Assembly: GCF_003863365.1 (NCBI RefSeq)
Contig: NZ_RQXT01000007.1
Coordinates: 62,001 to 126,000 of the forward strand
Direction of reading: 5' to 3'
Source of the DNA: Mesorhizobium tamadayense
GTDB taxonomy: Bacteria > Pseudomonadota > Alphaproteobacteria > Rhizobiales > Rhizobiaceae
Length of the DNA stretch: 64,000 bases
The notes beneath the pieces were generated by a model that was not told where the DNA came from, did no database searches, and was given only the letters and a program-made list of their open reading frames with translations. Position numbers and translations under genes: made by a program. Position 1 is the stretch's first letter; every line of letters begins with the position of its first letter. Of the stretch, positions 9,201 to 16,678 are shown one piece after another.

Positions 9201-9983
9201 CTGCCGGTGCCGCCGCGCTGCGTCCTGCTCAAGGGCCAGATCCGCACCGAGGACGGGCGTTGCGTCTGCCCGCGCGGCACAGAGCTGGAGAACGGCAGGT
9301 GCGTGCAGAGCGAGCAGCCCGAACCGCAATGCACGCTGCGTCCCGGCCAGTACCGCGACCAGGACGGCAATTGTGTGTGCCGGCGTGGCGAGCTGGTGAA
9401 CGGCGTCTGCCAGGTCATCCCGCCGAAATGCACGATCCGTGGCGCGGTGCCGACAGCGGATGGCTGCGTCTGCCCCAAGGGCACGCATCTCGACCGGGCC
9501 GCCAAGGCCTGCGCGCCCGACAGGCAACCGCCCAGCCAGTGCCGCATCCGCGGCCAAGTGCGCAATGCCGATGGCGATTGCGTCTGCCCGAAGGGGACGG
9601 AGGTAAGGGGCAAGGCCTGCGCGCCGGTCAGGAAGACGCAAGCATGCTCCATCCGCGGCCAGGTCCTCAACAAGCGCGGCGCTTGCGTGTGTCCGCGCGG
9701 GACCGAAGTGATCGAGGGCGCATGCCGCAGAGTCGACGCTGAATGCGCCCCGGGCTCGCAGTTGATCGACGGCATTTGCCAGCCGATCATCAAGCGGCGC
9801 TGCCCGGTCGGGACGACCGGACGGTATCCGGATTGCTTCCCGATCCGCAGACGGCCAGGCCTGGAGATCAATCCGAACCTGTTGCTCAATCCGAACATCC
9901 TGCAGCAGTTGGTCCCGCAGCGCCAGCCGAGGCGGGTGCTGCAGGACCCGGCAGGCGCAAACATCCAGAACTTCAAGCCGTAA
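6249..9983 (+). CDS. very large secreted protein with DUF11-type repeats and a Cys-rich repeat tail
   Basis: 1244 residues from ATG 6249, which overlaps the previous stop by 4 bp and follows GAGGAGGGA. A later in-frame ATG at 6306 would give a tidier signal peptide; either way cleavage fits ALA|Q at residues 50-51. After an N-terminal domain, a Cys-containing module (about 260-370) precedes four beta-sandwich repeats of DUF11/CARDB character, starting near residues 379, 526, 659 and 790. Each shows the pattern DFTITVTNVGDAPYNG or similar. From about 950 to 1195 there are roughly seven short Cys-rich units built as C-x-I/L-RGQ, then CVCPKGTE, then C, resembling EGF-like knots. The tail holds repeated NPN motifs. 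Likely an extracellular or surface adhesive or structural protein; function unknown. Confidence 0.75.
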   Translation: MNNLALSRLASRKTVMETIMKPLSYARRGARWLMAAGIAVAMMPALPALAQDEAPAASNQAANPESTPEPRGINPELGRIIPFFTKKGGQRGCDSVEYVLSFGIRGDPQDFDRPSVAALLKATRLDFKDQLPHGLQIVSVDVVGDGTSASGGPLPAASISTSAGPNDTASVSNFRISASNLDGVGAANERVITFRITAKIDHVAFPAPTTVENQGEINASFRGGPATTIPSQDPGKPDDGDFLTGVKTSIKIDLTKCNPPPPPPGKECFKVERGTVDCVPGGGAFIYHMPVGPEMGGKWVQVSTTTPGITIVPDTQQVPAGGGVLNWKIIGASPGEAIHLVVTGIETYAGPKEGWGLCCTQTIDIVIPHDLRCPPEKQPDLKVEKWAEVPRCTMAGGCDFTITVTNVGDAPYNGKIVLDEVALPAGSVLSSGPNPPWVCVPGTTPMTCTHPVTTLNPGASVVLKIGFKPAGGWQGSVLRNCAAYDYQASGKPLFGSQQNDRGCASIPICRRGDRDPQCQPPVKKKVDLILKKRARIPVCTPDGICYFVIDIINNGTSTYNGPLTVIDSYPGGAPTSSTFGPSPPWTCGPNGPGQFRCDDAGISLPPGASTPIVVKAVMPASYRPDSVENCAEVKAIPDEVDLANNKACATERIRHPNSQPALRITKVCDGSLVGAAFVSCRITVSNAGTAAPTGPVRVNDAATLISGGIPVAIQSVTPDGADWNCGPVPANTLSCQIPGVAMTPAASRHFDVTVSGNGAFENCARGSYGPAPGDDIVYPIGQACAKGGGVSTIRVEKTGDAECRPGRPCSFEITITNDGPNAFSGPARIGDAVGVDGLGRLEGVRITAIDPPFGCSPEPATLPASCIANLTLGAGESHTHHVTVILPEDGRLADLKGTVSGQNCVGVLSPNTPVQGGGDVLSRAPTNAQGDRGKAYACHPFTISQEVKKQCSNGMVLNSAGRCACPEGTSFRNGQCSGGGKLQPLPVPPRCVLLKGQIRTEDGRCVCPRGTELENGRCVQSEQPEPQCTLRPGQYRDQDGNCVCRRGELVNGVCQVIPPKCTIRGAVPTADGCVCPKGTHLDRAAKACAPDRQPPSQCRIRGQVRNADGDCVCPKGTEVRGKACAPVRKTQACSIRGQVLNKRGACVCPRGTEVIEGACRRVDAECAPGSQLIDGICQPIIKRRCPVGTTGRYPDCFPIRRRPGLEINPNLLLNPNILQQLVPQRQPRRVLQDPAGANIQNFKP

Positions 9984-10005
9984 CTTCAGACGGCTGAAGA
10001 GAAAG

Positions 10006-10055
10006 ACCCGCCGGAACAACCCGGCGGCCGCCGGAACAACCCGGCGGGTTTTTCT
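10006..10055 (+). terminator. tandem-duplicated rho-independent terminator
   Basis: Two identical 20-bp units (10008-10027 and 10028-10047) each fold into a 7-bp CCGCCGG/CCGGCGG stem with an AACAAC loop. The second is followed directly by TTTTTCTT. The outer arms can also pair with each other. It lies 22 bp after the stop of the large secreted protein and ends that operon. Confidence 0.85.
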
Positions 10056-10088
10056 TGTCCGCTGCTTCCCCTTTCCGGCATCTTCCTC

Positions 10089-10192
10089 TAAAGCAGGTCG
10101 CGTGAAAAAGGATTCACGCGACCTGCTTTAGGTCTTTGATTTTAAGCATGTCTTTGTCCCGAAACCGCTGCACACTTTCGGGAGACATGCTT
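10089..10192. repeat. double palindrome, RIME-like intergenic element
   Basis: First palindrome: a perfect 18-bp inverted repeat, 10089-10106 (TAAAGCAGGTCGCGTGAA) against 10113-10130, with a 6-base loop. Second palindrome: AAGCATGTCT (10144-10153) against AGACATGCTT (10183-10192), with inner arms TCCCGAAA and TTTCGGGA. This layout resembles the rhizobial intergenic mosaic elements. A related hairpin occurs at 29798-29843. Confidence 0.75.
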
Positions 10193-10235
10193 TTGTCAGT
10201 CCTGACATTTGCGTGTCGAACTAAGGGGCAAGGCC

Positions 10236-10913
10236 GTGAGCAAGAAGACCCTGATCGCGCCATCGGTGCTGGCGTCGGATTTCTCGAAGCTCGGTGACGA
10301 GGTCGAGGCGGTCGCGGCCGCCGGCGCCGACTGGATCCACCTCGACGTGATGGACGGTCATTTCGTGCCCAACATCACTTTCGGCCCGCCGGTGGTCAAG
10401 GCGATCCGCAACCGGACCAAGGCCTTTTTCGACTGCCATCTGATGATCGCGCCGGCCGACCCCTATCTGGCGGCCTTCGCCGAGGCCGGCTGCGACGGCA
10501 TGACCGTGCATGCCGAGGCCGGCCCGCATCTCGACCGTTCGCTGCAGACCATCAAGAGCCTCGGCAAGAAGGCCGGTGTCTCGCTCAACCCGGCGACGCC
10601 GGAAACGGCGATCGAATACGTGCTCGACCGGCTCGACCTCATACTGATCATGACTGTCAATCCCGGCTTTGGCGGCCAGGCGTTCATCCCGGCAATCGTC
10701 GACAAGGTGCGAAGGGTGAAGGCACTGATCGGCAACCGCCCGATCCGCATCGAGATCGACGGCGGCATCTCGCCGGAAACCGCGCCGCTGGTGACAGCCG
10801 CCGGCGCCGACGTGCTGGTGGCGGGCGCGGCCATCTTCAAGGGCGGCACAGTTGAAGCCTATTGGGCAAATATCGAGGCCATCCGCTCGGCAGCTGACAA
10901 GGCCGCCAATTGA
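10236..10913 (+). CDS. rpe: ribulose-phosphate 3-epimerase
   Basis: A 225-residue TIM-barrel enzyme, of normal Rpe length, interconverting ribulose 5-phosphate and xylulose 5-phosphate in the pentose phosphate and Calvin pathways. [10 protein letters not shown] near the N-terminus, [26 protein letters not shown] and EIDGGI are all diagnostic and include the metal-binding His/Asp residues. The GTG at 10236 is chosen because AAGGGGCAAGG lies just upstream; an in-frame TTG at 10209 has nothing comparable. It stands alone between a RIME-like repeat and an A/T-richer gap. Confidence 0.95.
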   Translation: MSKKTLIAPSVLASDFSKLGDEVEAVAAAGADWIHLDVMDGHFVPNITFGPPVVKAIRNRTKAFFDCHLMIAPADPYLAAFAEAGCDGMTVHAEAGPHLDRSLQTIKSLGKKAGVSLNPATPETAIEYVLDRLDLILIMTVNPGFGGQAFIPAIVDKVRRVKALIGNRPIRIEIDGGISPETAPLVTAAGADVLVAGAAIFKGGTVEAYWANIEAIRSAADKAAN

Positions 10914-11085
10914 ACAGGCGTGCGCTTAATTTTCTAGGAGGAGTTGCACAATCACGCCTGCTGCCGAGCCGTCTTTCAATATATCAAGTTGCCTCTAAAT
11001 GTCAGCTTTTCTGCGTAGACTTACTTAATCGATAAATATCCCGCCCCTGTGTTAAAGTCGAATATCGTCATCTTCCGCTTGAGGC

Positions 11086-11096
11086 TGTATGATACA
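11086..11096. promoter_or_regulatory. candidate operator for the GntR/FCD regulator
   Basis: TGTATGATACA is a perfect palindrome about a central G, in the A/T-rich region before the regulator gene. Its TGTA/TACA half-sites are typical of GntR-family operators. It covers the alternative ATG at 11089, which argues for the later start at 11161. Autoregulation is an inference. Confidence 0.4.
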
Positions 11097-11160
11097 TGTA
11101 CGGGAATTTGCTTCGCCGAGGGAGGCCCTGGCAAAACGGGGGCAAGCAAAAGGAGTTAGA

Positions 11161-11904
11161 TTGACAGACGGGAGCGCCGATCCGGGCGAGGGCAAGGGTG
11201 CCAAGAGCACGCTGGCCAGTTCGGTCTACCACCAGCTCCGCGAGGACCTGCTGCGCGGGGCTCTGGGGATCGAGGGCAAGCTGCGCGTCGAATGGGTCGT
11301 CTCCCGCTATGGCGCCGGTGCCTCGCCGGTGCGCGAGGCGCTCAACCGCCTCGCCGCCGAGGGCCTGCTCGGCCGCCACGACCAGCGCGGCTTCTTCCTG
11401 ATGCCGGTAAGCGCGGCGGAGCTGGAAGAGCTGACCCGCACGCGTTGCTGGCTGGAAGAACGCGCATTGCGCGAATCCATCGCCCATCGCACTGCGGAAT
11501 GGGAGGAACAGCTGGTGCTGGCCCTGCACCGGCTGGCGCGCGCCGAGCGGCGCCAGCCCGACGACCCGGCGACCAACAATCCGGAATGGGAGAAGCTGCA
11601 CCGCGCCTTCCATCGCGCGCTGATCTCGGCGTGCCGGTCGCATTGGCTGATCGGCTTCTGCGACCAACTGTCCGACCAGGCCTCCCGCTACCGGCTGATC
11701 TCGCAGCGCCTCCCCGGCTCCGAGCGCGACGACCTGGCCGAGCATCGGACGATTGCCGAGCGGACGCTGGACGGCGATGCCGACCGCGCGGTCGAAGCCT
11801 TGCTCAATCACTATCGGCTTACGGCCGAGATGTGCATGGCGCGCCTCAACCAGGACTCCGATGCGCGGGCTCGTGCGGGCAAGGCGTCGCGCGGCCGCAA
11901 ATAG
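11161..11904 (+). CDS. GntR family transcriptional regulator with FCD domain, probable MatR-type regulator
   Basis: The N-terminal winged helix (SVYHQLREDLLRG, then SPVREALNRLAAEGLL) is the GntR DNA-binding domain. The all-helical remainder with LTRTRCWLEERALRESIA and a His-rich FHRALISA segment is an FCD ligand-binding domain. I prefer the TTG at 11161 (247 residues) because AAAGGAG sits 6 bases upstream; the ATG at 11089 would add 24 poorly conserved-looking residues and overlap a palindrome. The gene lies 73 bp before matB on the same strand, and in rhizobia matB is known to be controlled by a GntR-type MatR. I infer that it senses malonate or a related acid. Confidence 0.75.
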   Translation: MTDGSADPGEGKGAKSTLASSVYHQLREDLLRGALGIEGKLRVEWVVSRYGAGASPVREALNRLAAEGLLGRHDQRGFFLMPVSAAELEELTRTRCWLEERALRESIAHRTAEWEEQLVLALHRLARAERRQPDDPATNNPEWEKLHRAFHRALISACRSHWLIGFCDQLSDQASRYRLISQRLPGSERDDLAEHRTIAERTLDGDADRAVEALLNHYRLTAEMCMARLNQDSDARARAGKASRGRK

Positions 11905-11977
11905 CTGCCCTAACTCTAGCTGGCTAGCGCGCAAACCTGATATTCGCTCTGGCGAGCATTGGACGCCAGAGGAAGAC

Positions 11978-13513
11978 ATGACCAACCACCTGTTCGACGC
12001 TTTCCGTGCCCGCATGCCGGCGCCCGGCCGGCCGCTGATGGAGACAGACGACGGACGGTCGATCTCCTATGGCGACATGCTTGCGCGGTCCGGGCAATAT
12101 GCGCACGCGCTGGTGCAAGCGGGCGTCCAGCCCGGCGATCGCGTCGCCGTACAGGTCGAGAAGACGCCGGAAGCGGTGCTCCTCTATCTTGCCTGTCTGC
12201 GCGTCGGCGCCGTCTTCCTGCCGCTCAACACCGCCTACACGCTGCCGGAACTCGACTATTTCTTCCGTGACGCGGAACCGCGGCTCGTCGTCTGCGATCC
12301 GGAAAAGGCACCCGCCATCCAACCGCTTGCCGCGTCTGCGGGCGCCGCGACGCTGACGCTTGGCCGCGACGGGCAGGGCACGCTTGCGGATCGCGCGGCG
12401 TTGCAGCCGACGGATTTCAACGATGCCCCGCGCGGGCCCGACGATCTCGCCGCCATCCTCTACACCTCCGGCACGACGGGCCGCTCCAAGGGCGCCATGC
12501 TCAGCCATGAGAACCTCGCCTCCAACGCGCGCGTGCTGGTCGAGCACTGGCGTTTCGGCGCCGACGACGTGCTGATCCACGCGCTGCCGATCTTCCACAC
12601 GCATGGCCTGTTCGTCGCCACCAACGTCATCCTGATGTCCGGCGCCAAGATGCTGTTCGAGACGAAGTTCGACCCGAGTCGTGTCATTTCGCTCTTACCT
12701 CGCGCGACGGCGCTGATGGGCGTGCCGACCTTCTATGTGCGGCTTTTGCAGCAGGACGGCCTGACGAAGGATGCGACCAAGACGATGCGACTGTTCATCT
12801 CCGGCTCGGCGCCGCTGCTTGCCGAGACGCACAATGCGTGGCGTGAGCGCACCGGCCACGCCATCCTCGAACGCTACGGCATGACCGAAACCAACATGAA
12901 CACCTCCAACCCCTATGACGGCGAGCGGCGAGCCGGCACGGTCGGCTTTCCCCTGCCCGGCGTATCGCTGCGCATCGCCGACCCCGAAAGCGGCAAACCG
13001 CTTGCCCAGGGCGAGATCGGCATGATCGAGGTGAAGGGACCGAACGTCTTTGCCGGCTATTGGCGCATGCCGGAGAAGACCAAGGCCGAGTTCCGCGGCG
13101 ACGGTTTTTTCATCACCGCCGATCTCGGCCTGATCGACGCCGACGGCTATGTCCACATCGTCGGACGCGGCAAAGATCTGATCATCTCGGGCGGCTTCAA
13201 CGTCTATCCGAAAGAGATCGAGAGCGAGATCGACGCGCTCGCCGGTGTGAGCGAAAGCGCGGTGATCGGCGTCGCGCATCCGGATTTCGGCGAAGGCGTC
13301 ACCGCTATCGTGGTGCGCAAGCCGGGATCGTCGATCAACGCCGCCGATATTGCCGGCGCCATCGCCGGGCGGCTGGCGAAGTACAAGCATCCGAAGCAGG
13401 TGATCTTCGTCGACGAATTGCCGCGCAACACGATGGGCAAGGTGCAGAAGAATGTTTTGCGCGAGCGCTACAGGGATATCTATGCGACAAACATCGCAGG
13501 CTGCGGAGATTAG
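11978..13513 (+). CDS. matB: malonyl-CoA synthetase (malonate--CoA ligase)
   Basis: A 511-residue AMP-forming acyl-CoA synthetase. The ATP-binding signature is YTSGTTGRSKGAMLS. The GRGKDLIISGGFNVYPKE block and the adenylation lysine near NTMGKVQK follow in order. The N-terminal half (SNHLFDA-like start, YLACLRVGAVFLPLNTAYT, FFRDAEPRLVV) is very close to the MatB I know from Rhizobium leguminosarum bv. trifolii, which activates malonate to malonyl-CoA. The ATG at 11978 follows GAGGAAG. The usual partners matA (malonyl-CoA decarboxylase) and matC (transporter) are not next to it, so malonyl-CoA may feed another route. Confidence 0.9.
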   Translation: MTNHLFDAFRARMPAPGRPLMETDDGRSISYGDMLARSGQYAHALVQAGVQPGDRVAVQVEKTPEAVLLYLACLRVGAVFLPLNTAYTLPELDYFFRDAEPRLVVCDPEKAPAIQPLAASAGAATLTLGRDGQGTLADRAALQPTDFNDAPRGPDDLAAILYTSGTTGRSKGAMLSHENLASNARVLVEHWRFGADDVLIHALPIFHTHGLFVATNVILMSGAKMLFETKFDPSRVISLLPRATALMGVPTFYVRLLQQDGLTKDATKTMRLFISGSAPLLAETHNAWRERTGHAILERYGMTETNMNTSNPYDGERRAGTVGFPLPGVSLRIADPESGKPLAQGEIGMIEVKGPNVFAGYWRMPEKTKAEFRGDGFFITADLGLIDADGYVHIVGRGKDLIISGGFNVYPKEIESEIDALAGVSESAVIGVAHPDFGEGVTAIVVRKPGSSINAADIAGAIAGRLAKYKHPKQVIFVDELPRNTMGKVQKNVLRERYRDIYATNIAGCGD

Positions 13514-13580
13514 CCGAAATGTCCCTCCCATCGTCATCCTATGGCGGAGCAAGGAGCGAAGCGACGCGGCGCAGACCATA

Positions 13581-13665
13581 GGATCCATGCCGTGACTTCG
13601 AAGTGTTGCTACGGTGCAGAATTCTGCTCCGCTGCATTCTTCGGCTGAGGTCACGGCATGGATCC
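13581..13665. repeat. palindromic intergenic repeat, family C
   Basis: GGATCCATGCCGTGAC (13581-13596) pairs with its exact reverse complement at 13650-13665. Flanking segments around 13528-13560 and 13667-13700 (CATCGTCATCC..., ...AAGGATGACG) extend the symmetry. It lies between the convergent genes matB and nagA and may act as a bidirectional terminator. Confidence 0.75.
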
Positions 13666-13713
13666 TTGGGTCTTCGCTCCGCTACGCCCAAGGATGACGA
13701 AACCCGGAAAGGC

Positions 13714-14874
13714 TCAGGCTCCAAACACCTTCTCACCGCCGATCCAGACGTTCTTCACATCCAGATCATCCGACAGGCCGACGATGTCGGCGGCGGTGCC
13801 GTTGGCGAAGCGGCCGAGCCGGTGCGCCTGGCGGATCGCTTGCGCCGGGTAGAGCGAGGCCATGCGCAGGGCTTCGTCGAGATCGAGCCCGACGACGCGA
13901 TGGATAAAGCGGACCGCGGAAATCATGTCGAGGTCGGCGCCGGCCAGCGTGCCGTCGGCAAGCCGCAGACTCCCGTCCTTGCGATAGATGGTGCGGCCGT
14001 TGAGGGTGAAGGACGTCATGTCGGTGCCGATCGTCGCCATGGCGTCGGTGACGAGCAGGATCTTGCCCGGGCCCTTCTTGGCGCGCAGTGCAAGCTGCAT
14101 CGTGCCGGGATGGACGTGGATGCCGTCGGCGATGATGCCGGCGTAGAACCCACCCGTGTCGATGGCCGCCCCGGCCAGTCCCGGCTCGCGATTGCCGATC
14201 TGGCTCATGGCGTTGAAGAGGTGCGTGACGACGGTGGCGCCGGCCTCGGCGAAGGCGGCTGCTGTGGCATAGGCGGTGTCGGAGTGGCCTAGGCTGACGA
14301 TTATGCCGGCCTTGGCCAGCGCGGTGACGCGAGCAGGCTCGACGGATTCCGGCGCAATCGTGGTGAGCAGCACCGGCAAGTTCCGGCGCGCGGCGATCAG
14401 CGTCGCCTCATCGGCGTCGGTCATCGGCCGGATCAGCGCCGGATCATGCGCGCCCTTGCGCGCGACCGACAGATGCGGGCCTTCGAGATGTAGTCCGAGA
14501 AAACCCGACGCTTTTTTTCTTGCAGCCTCCGTGCCGGCGGCAACGGCCGCGGCGGTGATCGCCGGCGTGTCGGTGATCAGCGTCGGCAGCAGCGCCGTGG
14601 TGCCGAAAGGCGCGTGCGCCCGGCAGATGGTCTCGATCGAGGCGACATCGGGGTGGTCGTTGAGCATGACGCCGCCGCCGCCATTGACCTGGATGTCGAC
14701 GAAGCCGGGAACCAGCAGGCCGCCGCCGGTCTCGACCCGGGCTACGCCCGATGGAATGGCGCCGGCGGGCGCTGTGGCCTCGACAAGGCCGTCCTTGACG
14801 ACGAGAGCCGCATCGTCGTGCCAGTCGGCGCCGTCGAAGATGCGGGCACCGGTGAGGGCGAAACGGTCGCTCAT
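13714..14874 (-). CDS. nagA: N-acetylglucosamine-6-phosphate deacetylase
   Basis: 386 residues, the normal NagA length. The amidohydrolase barrel shows VPGFVDIQVNGGGG (residues 55-68), HLEGPH with metal ligand Glu131, LGHSDTAY, THLFNAMS and LVTDAMATIG carrying the catalytic Asp. It removes acetate from GlcNAc-6-phosphate in the cytoplasm. It is the last gene of a four-gene minus-strand operon (kinase, GntR regulator, SIS deaminase, nagA). Its ATG overlaps the stop of the SIS gene by 4 bp. Confidence 0.93.
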   Translation of the reverse strand: MSDRFALTGARIFDGADWHDDAALVVKDGLVEATAPAGAIPSGVARVETGGGLLVPGFVDIQVNGGGGVMLNDHPDVASIETICRAHAPFGTTALLPTLITDTPAITAAAVAAGTEAARKKASGFLGLHLEGPHLSVARKGAHDPALIRPMTDADEATLIAARRNLPVLLTTIAPESVEPARVTALAKAGIIVSLGHSDTAYATAAAFAEAGATVVTHLFNAMSQIGNREPGLAGAAIDTGGFYAGIIADGIHVHPGTMQLALRAKKGPGKILLVTDAMATIGTDMTSFTLNGRTIYRKDGSLRLADGTLAGADLDMISAVRFIHRVVGLDLDEALRMASLYPAQAIRQAHRLGRFANGTAADIVGLSDDLDVKNVWIGGEKVFGA

Positions 14875-15902
14875 ACGGTTTCCGTCACCTTGCGCAAATT
14901 GCGCGGCGCATCCGGATCGAGGCCGCGATGGCGGGCGAAGGCCTCGACGAAGCCGTAGAAGGACACGATCAGCGGCAGCGGATCGGTCAGCGGATGGCCG
15001 GTCGCGACATGAGGCAGCAGCCTGGCGCTCTTGGACTTGTCGGAGGTGGCGAAAGCGGCCGCGCCCTTGGCCGCCACGCTGTCGGCGGCCTCAGCCACCG
15101 AGGGCTCGGAAGCGTCGCGGGCGGCGAGCGCCAGGACCGGGAAGCCCGGCCCGACCAGCGCCAGCGGCCCGTGCATGACTTCCGCGGCGCTGTAGGCCTC
15201 GGCATGCATGGCGCAGGTCTCCTTGAACTTCAACGCCGCCTCGCTGGCGATGGCGAAGGACGGGCCACGGCCGAGGATGAACAGCGAGCGGGGCGTTTCG
15301 AGCGCCGCGGCGAGCGCCATCCAGTCGCAGGCGATGGCCTTGTCGAAGTGCTCGGGCAGGCGGGCGAGCGCGGCAAGCAGCGCCTCATCGCCGGTGCTGT
15401 GCGCCATCAGCGCCAGGGCAGCGACCGCCGAATTGACGAAAGTCTTGGTGGCCGCGACGCTGCGCTCCGGACCGGCAAGAATGTCGATGGCGTAGTCCGA
15501 GGCGCGCGCCAGCGGCGAGTCGGCCGTGTTGGTGATGGCGACGGTGAGCGCTCCGCCGGCCCGCGCCGTTTCGGCCATGGTGACGATGTCGGGGCTTTTG
15601 CCCGACTGCGAGATGGCGAGACAAGCCGAGCCGCGCAGCCTCAGCTTTGCCCCGTAGATGGAAGCGATGGACGGTCCCACGGAAGCGACCGCAAGGCCGG
15701 CGGTCAGCTCGACGGCATATTTCATGAAGGTGGCGGCGTGGTCGGACGAGCCGCGCGCCACGGTGACGACGAAATGCGGATCGCGCTCGCGAAGGCCGCG
15801 ACCGGCCTCGGCCAGCACCTTGGCCGAACCATCCAGCAGGCGGGCGGTGGCCTGCGGGATCTCCTCGATCTCGCGCCGCATATGGGTGGTGGTTGCGCTC
15901 AT
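14871..15902 (-). CDS. SIS-domain glucosamine-6-phosphate deaminase (NagB-II type)
   Basis: 343 residues with two SIS domains (TVARGSSDHAATFMKYA and ISQSGKSPDIV in the first; FILGRGPSFAIASEAALKFKE and EVMHGPLALV in the second). The C-terminus LRKVTETV resembles the isomerase half of GlmS. There is no glutaminase domain. This architecture is that of the NagB-II deaminases that replace classical NagB and convert glucosamine 6-phosphate to fructose 6-phosphate and ammonia. Overlaps of 4 bp with genes on both sides place it in the nag operon, which has no other deaminase. Confidence 0.88.
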   Translation of the reverse strand: MSATTTHMRREIEEIPQATARLLDGSAKVLAEAGRGLRERDPHFVVTVARGSSDHAATFMKYAVELTAGLAVASVGPSIASIYGAKLRLRGSACLAISQSGKSPDIVTMAETARAGGALTVAITNTADSPLARASDYAIDILAGPERSVAATKTFVNSAVAALALMAHSTGDEALLAALARLPEHFDKAIACDWMALAAALETPRSLFILGRGPSFAIASEAALKFKETCAMHAEAYSAAEVMHGPLALVGPGFPVLALAARDASEPSVAEAADSVAAKGAAAFATSDKSKSARLLPHVATGHPLTDPLPLIVSFYGFVEAFARHRGLDPDAPRNLRKVTETV

Positions 15903-16678
15903 GGCCGGATCTCCTCTCCCGGCCCGGTCAGCCGGAGTTCCGCGACGAAGTCATAGGCGTCGCCCCTGTAGATCGAACGAGTGAACTCGATCACCTTGCC
16001 GCTCGCCAGATAGGAAATGCGCTCGATATGCAGCCCCGCAACCCCCGGCGCCACTTCCAGCAGGCGCGCGTCGGAGTCGCCGAGATTGGCGGCCGAGATG
16101 CGCTGCACCGCCCGCACAGGGCGGTTGCCGGTCAGTTCCAGCGCCGCGTAGAGCGAGGAGCCGATCGCCTCGGGGTCGGGAAGCACGCTCGCCGAAATAG
16201 CCGCGCGCTCGATCGCCAGTGGCGTATCGTTGGCGATGCGCAGGCGCGCCACGCGCGCCACCAGCTCGCTCGACGACAGGCCGAGCACCATCATCTCGTC
16301 CGGCGAGGGCGCATAGAGGCCGCGGTCGAGCCAGGCCGAGCGCACGACCATGCCGCGCCGCGCCATGTCTTCGGTGAAGGAGGTGAGTCTCGACAGAGAC
16401 TGCTCGACGCGCTCCATGCGCGGCGCGACGAAGGTGCCGGAGCCGTGGCGCTGGATGAGGACGCCGCCCTTGACCAGATCCTGCACCGCCTTGCGCACGG
16501 TGACGCGCGAGATATCGGCCTTGCTGGCGATGTCGCGCTCGGACGGCAGCGCGTCGCCCGGACCGATCAGGCCGCGATTGACCGCTTCCTCGATGCTCTT
16601 TCTCAGCTGCAAATAGAGCGGCGCGCCGCTTTGCGAGGATTCCTTCAGCATGGCGAATATCTGGTCGGCGGCGCTCAT
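15899..16678 (-). CDS. GntR family regulator with UTRA domain, amino-sugar regulator (NagQ/NagR-like)
   Basis: 259 residues. An N-terminal winged helix (SIEEAVNRGLIGPGDALPSE, then ISRVTVRKAVQDLVKGG) is followed by a UTRA effector-binding domain (residues about 100-245) with RISYLASGKVIEFTRS near the end. HutC/NagR-type regulators of this architecture bind phosphosugars. It overlaps both neighbours by 4 bp. The two TGGTATT-N4-TGGTATT sites between this operon and murQ are its obvious targets. Repression relieved by GlcNAc-6-P or GlcN-6-P is inferred from the family. Confidence 0.88.
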   Translation of the reverse strand: MSAADQIFAMLKESSQSGAPLYLQLRKSIEEAVNRGLIGPGDALPSERDIASKADISRVTVRKAVQDLVKGGVLIQRHGSGTFVAPRMERVEQSLSRLTSFTEDMARRGMVVRSAWLDRGLYAPSPDEMMVLGLSSSELVARVARLRIANDTPLAIERAAISASVLPDPEAIGSSLYAALELTGNRPVRAVQRISAANLGDSDARLLEVAPGVAGLHIERISYLASGKVIEFTRSIYRGDAYDFVAELRLTGPGEEIRP

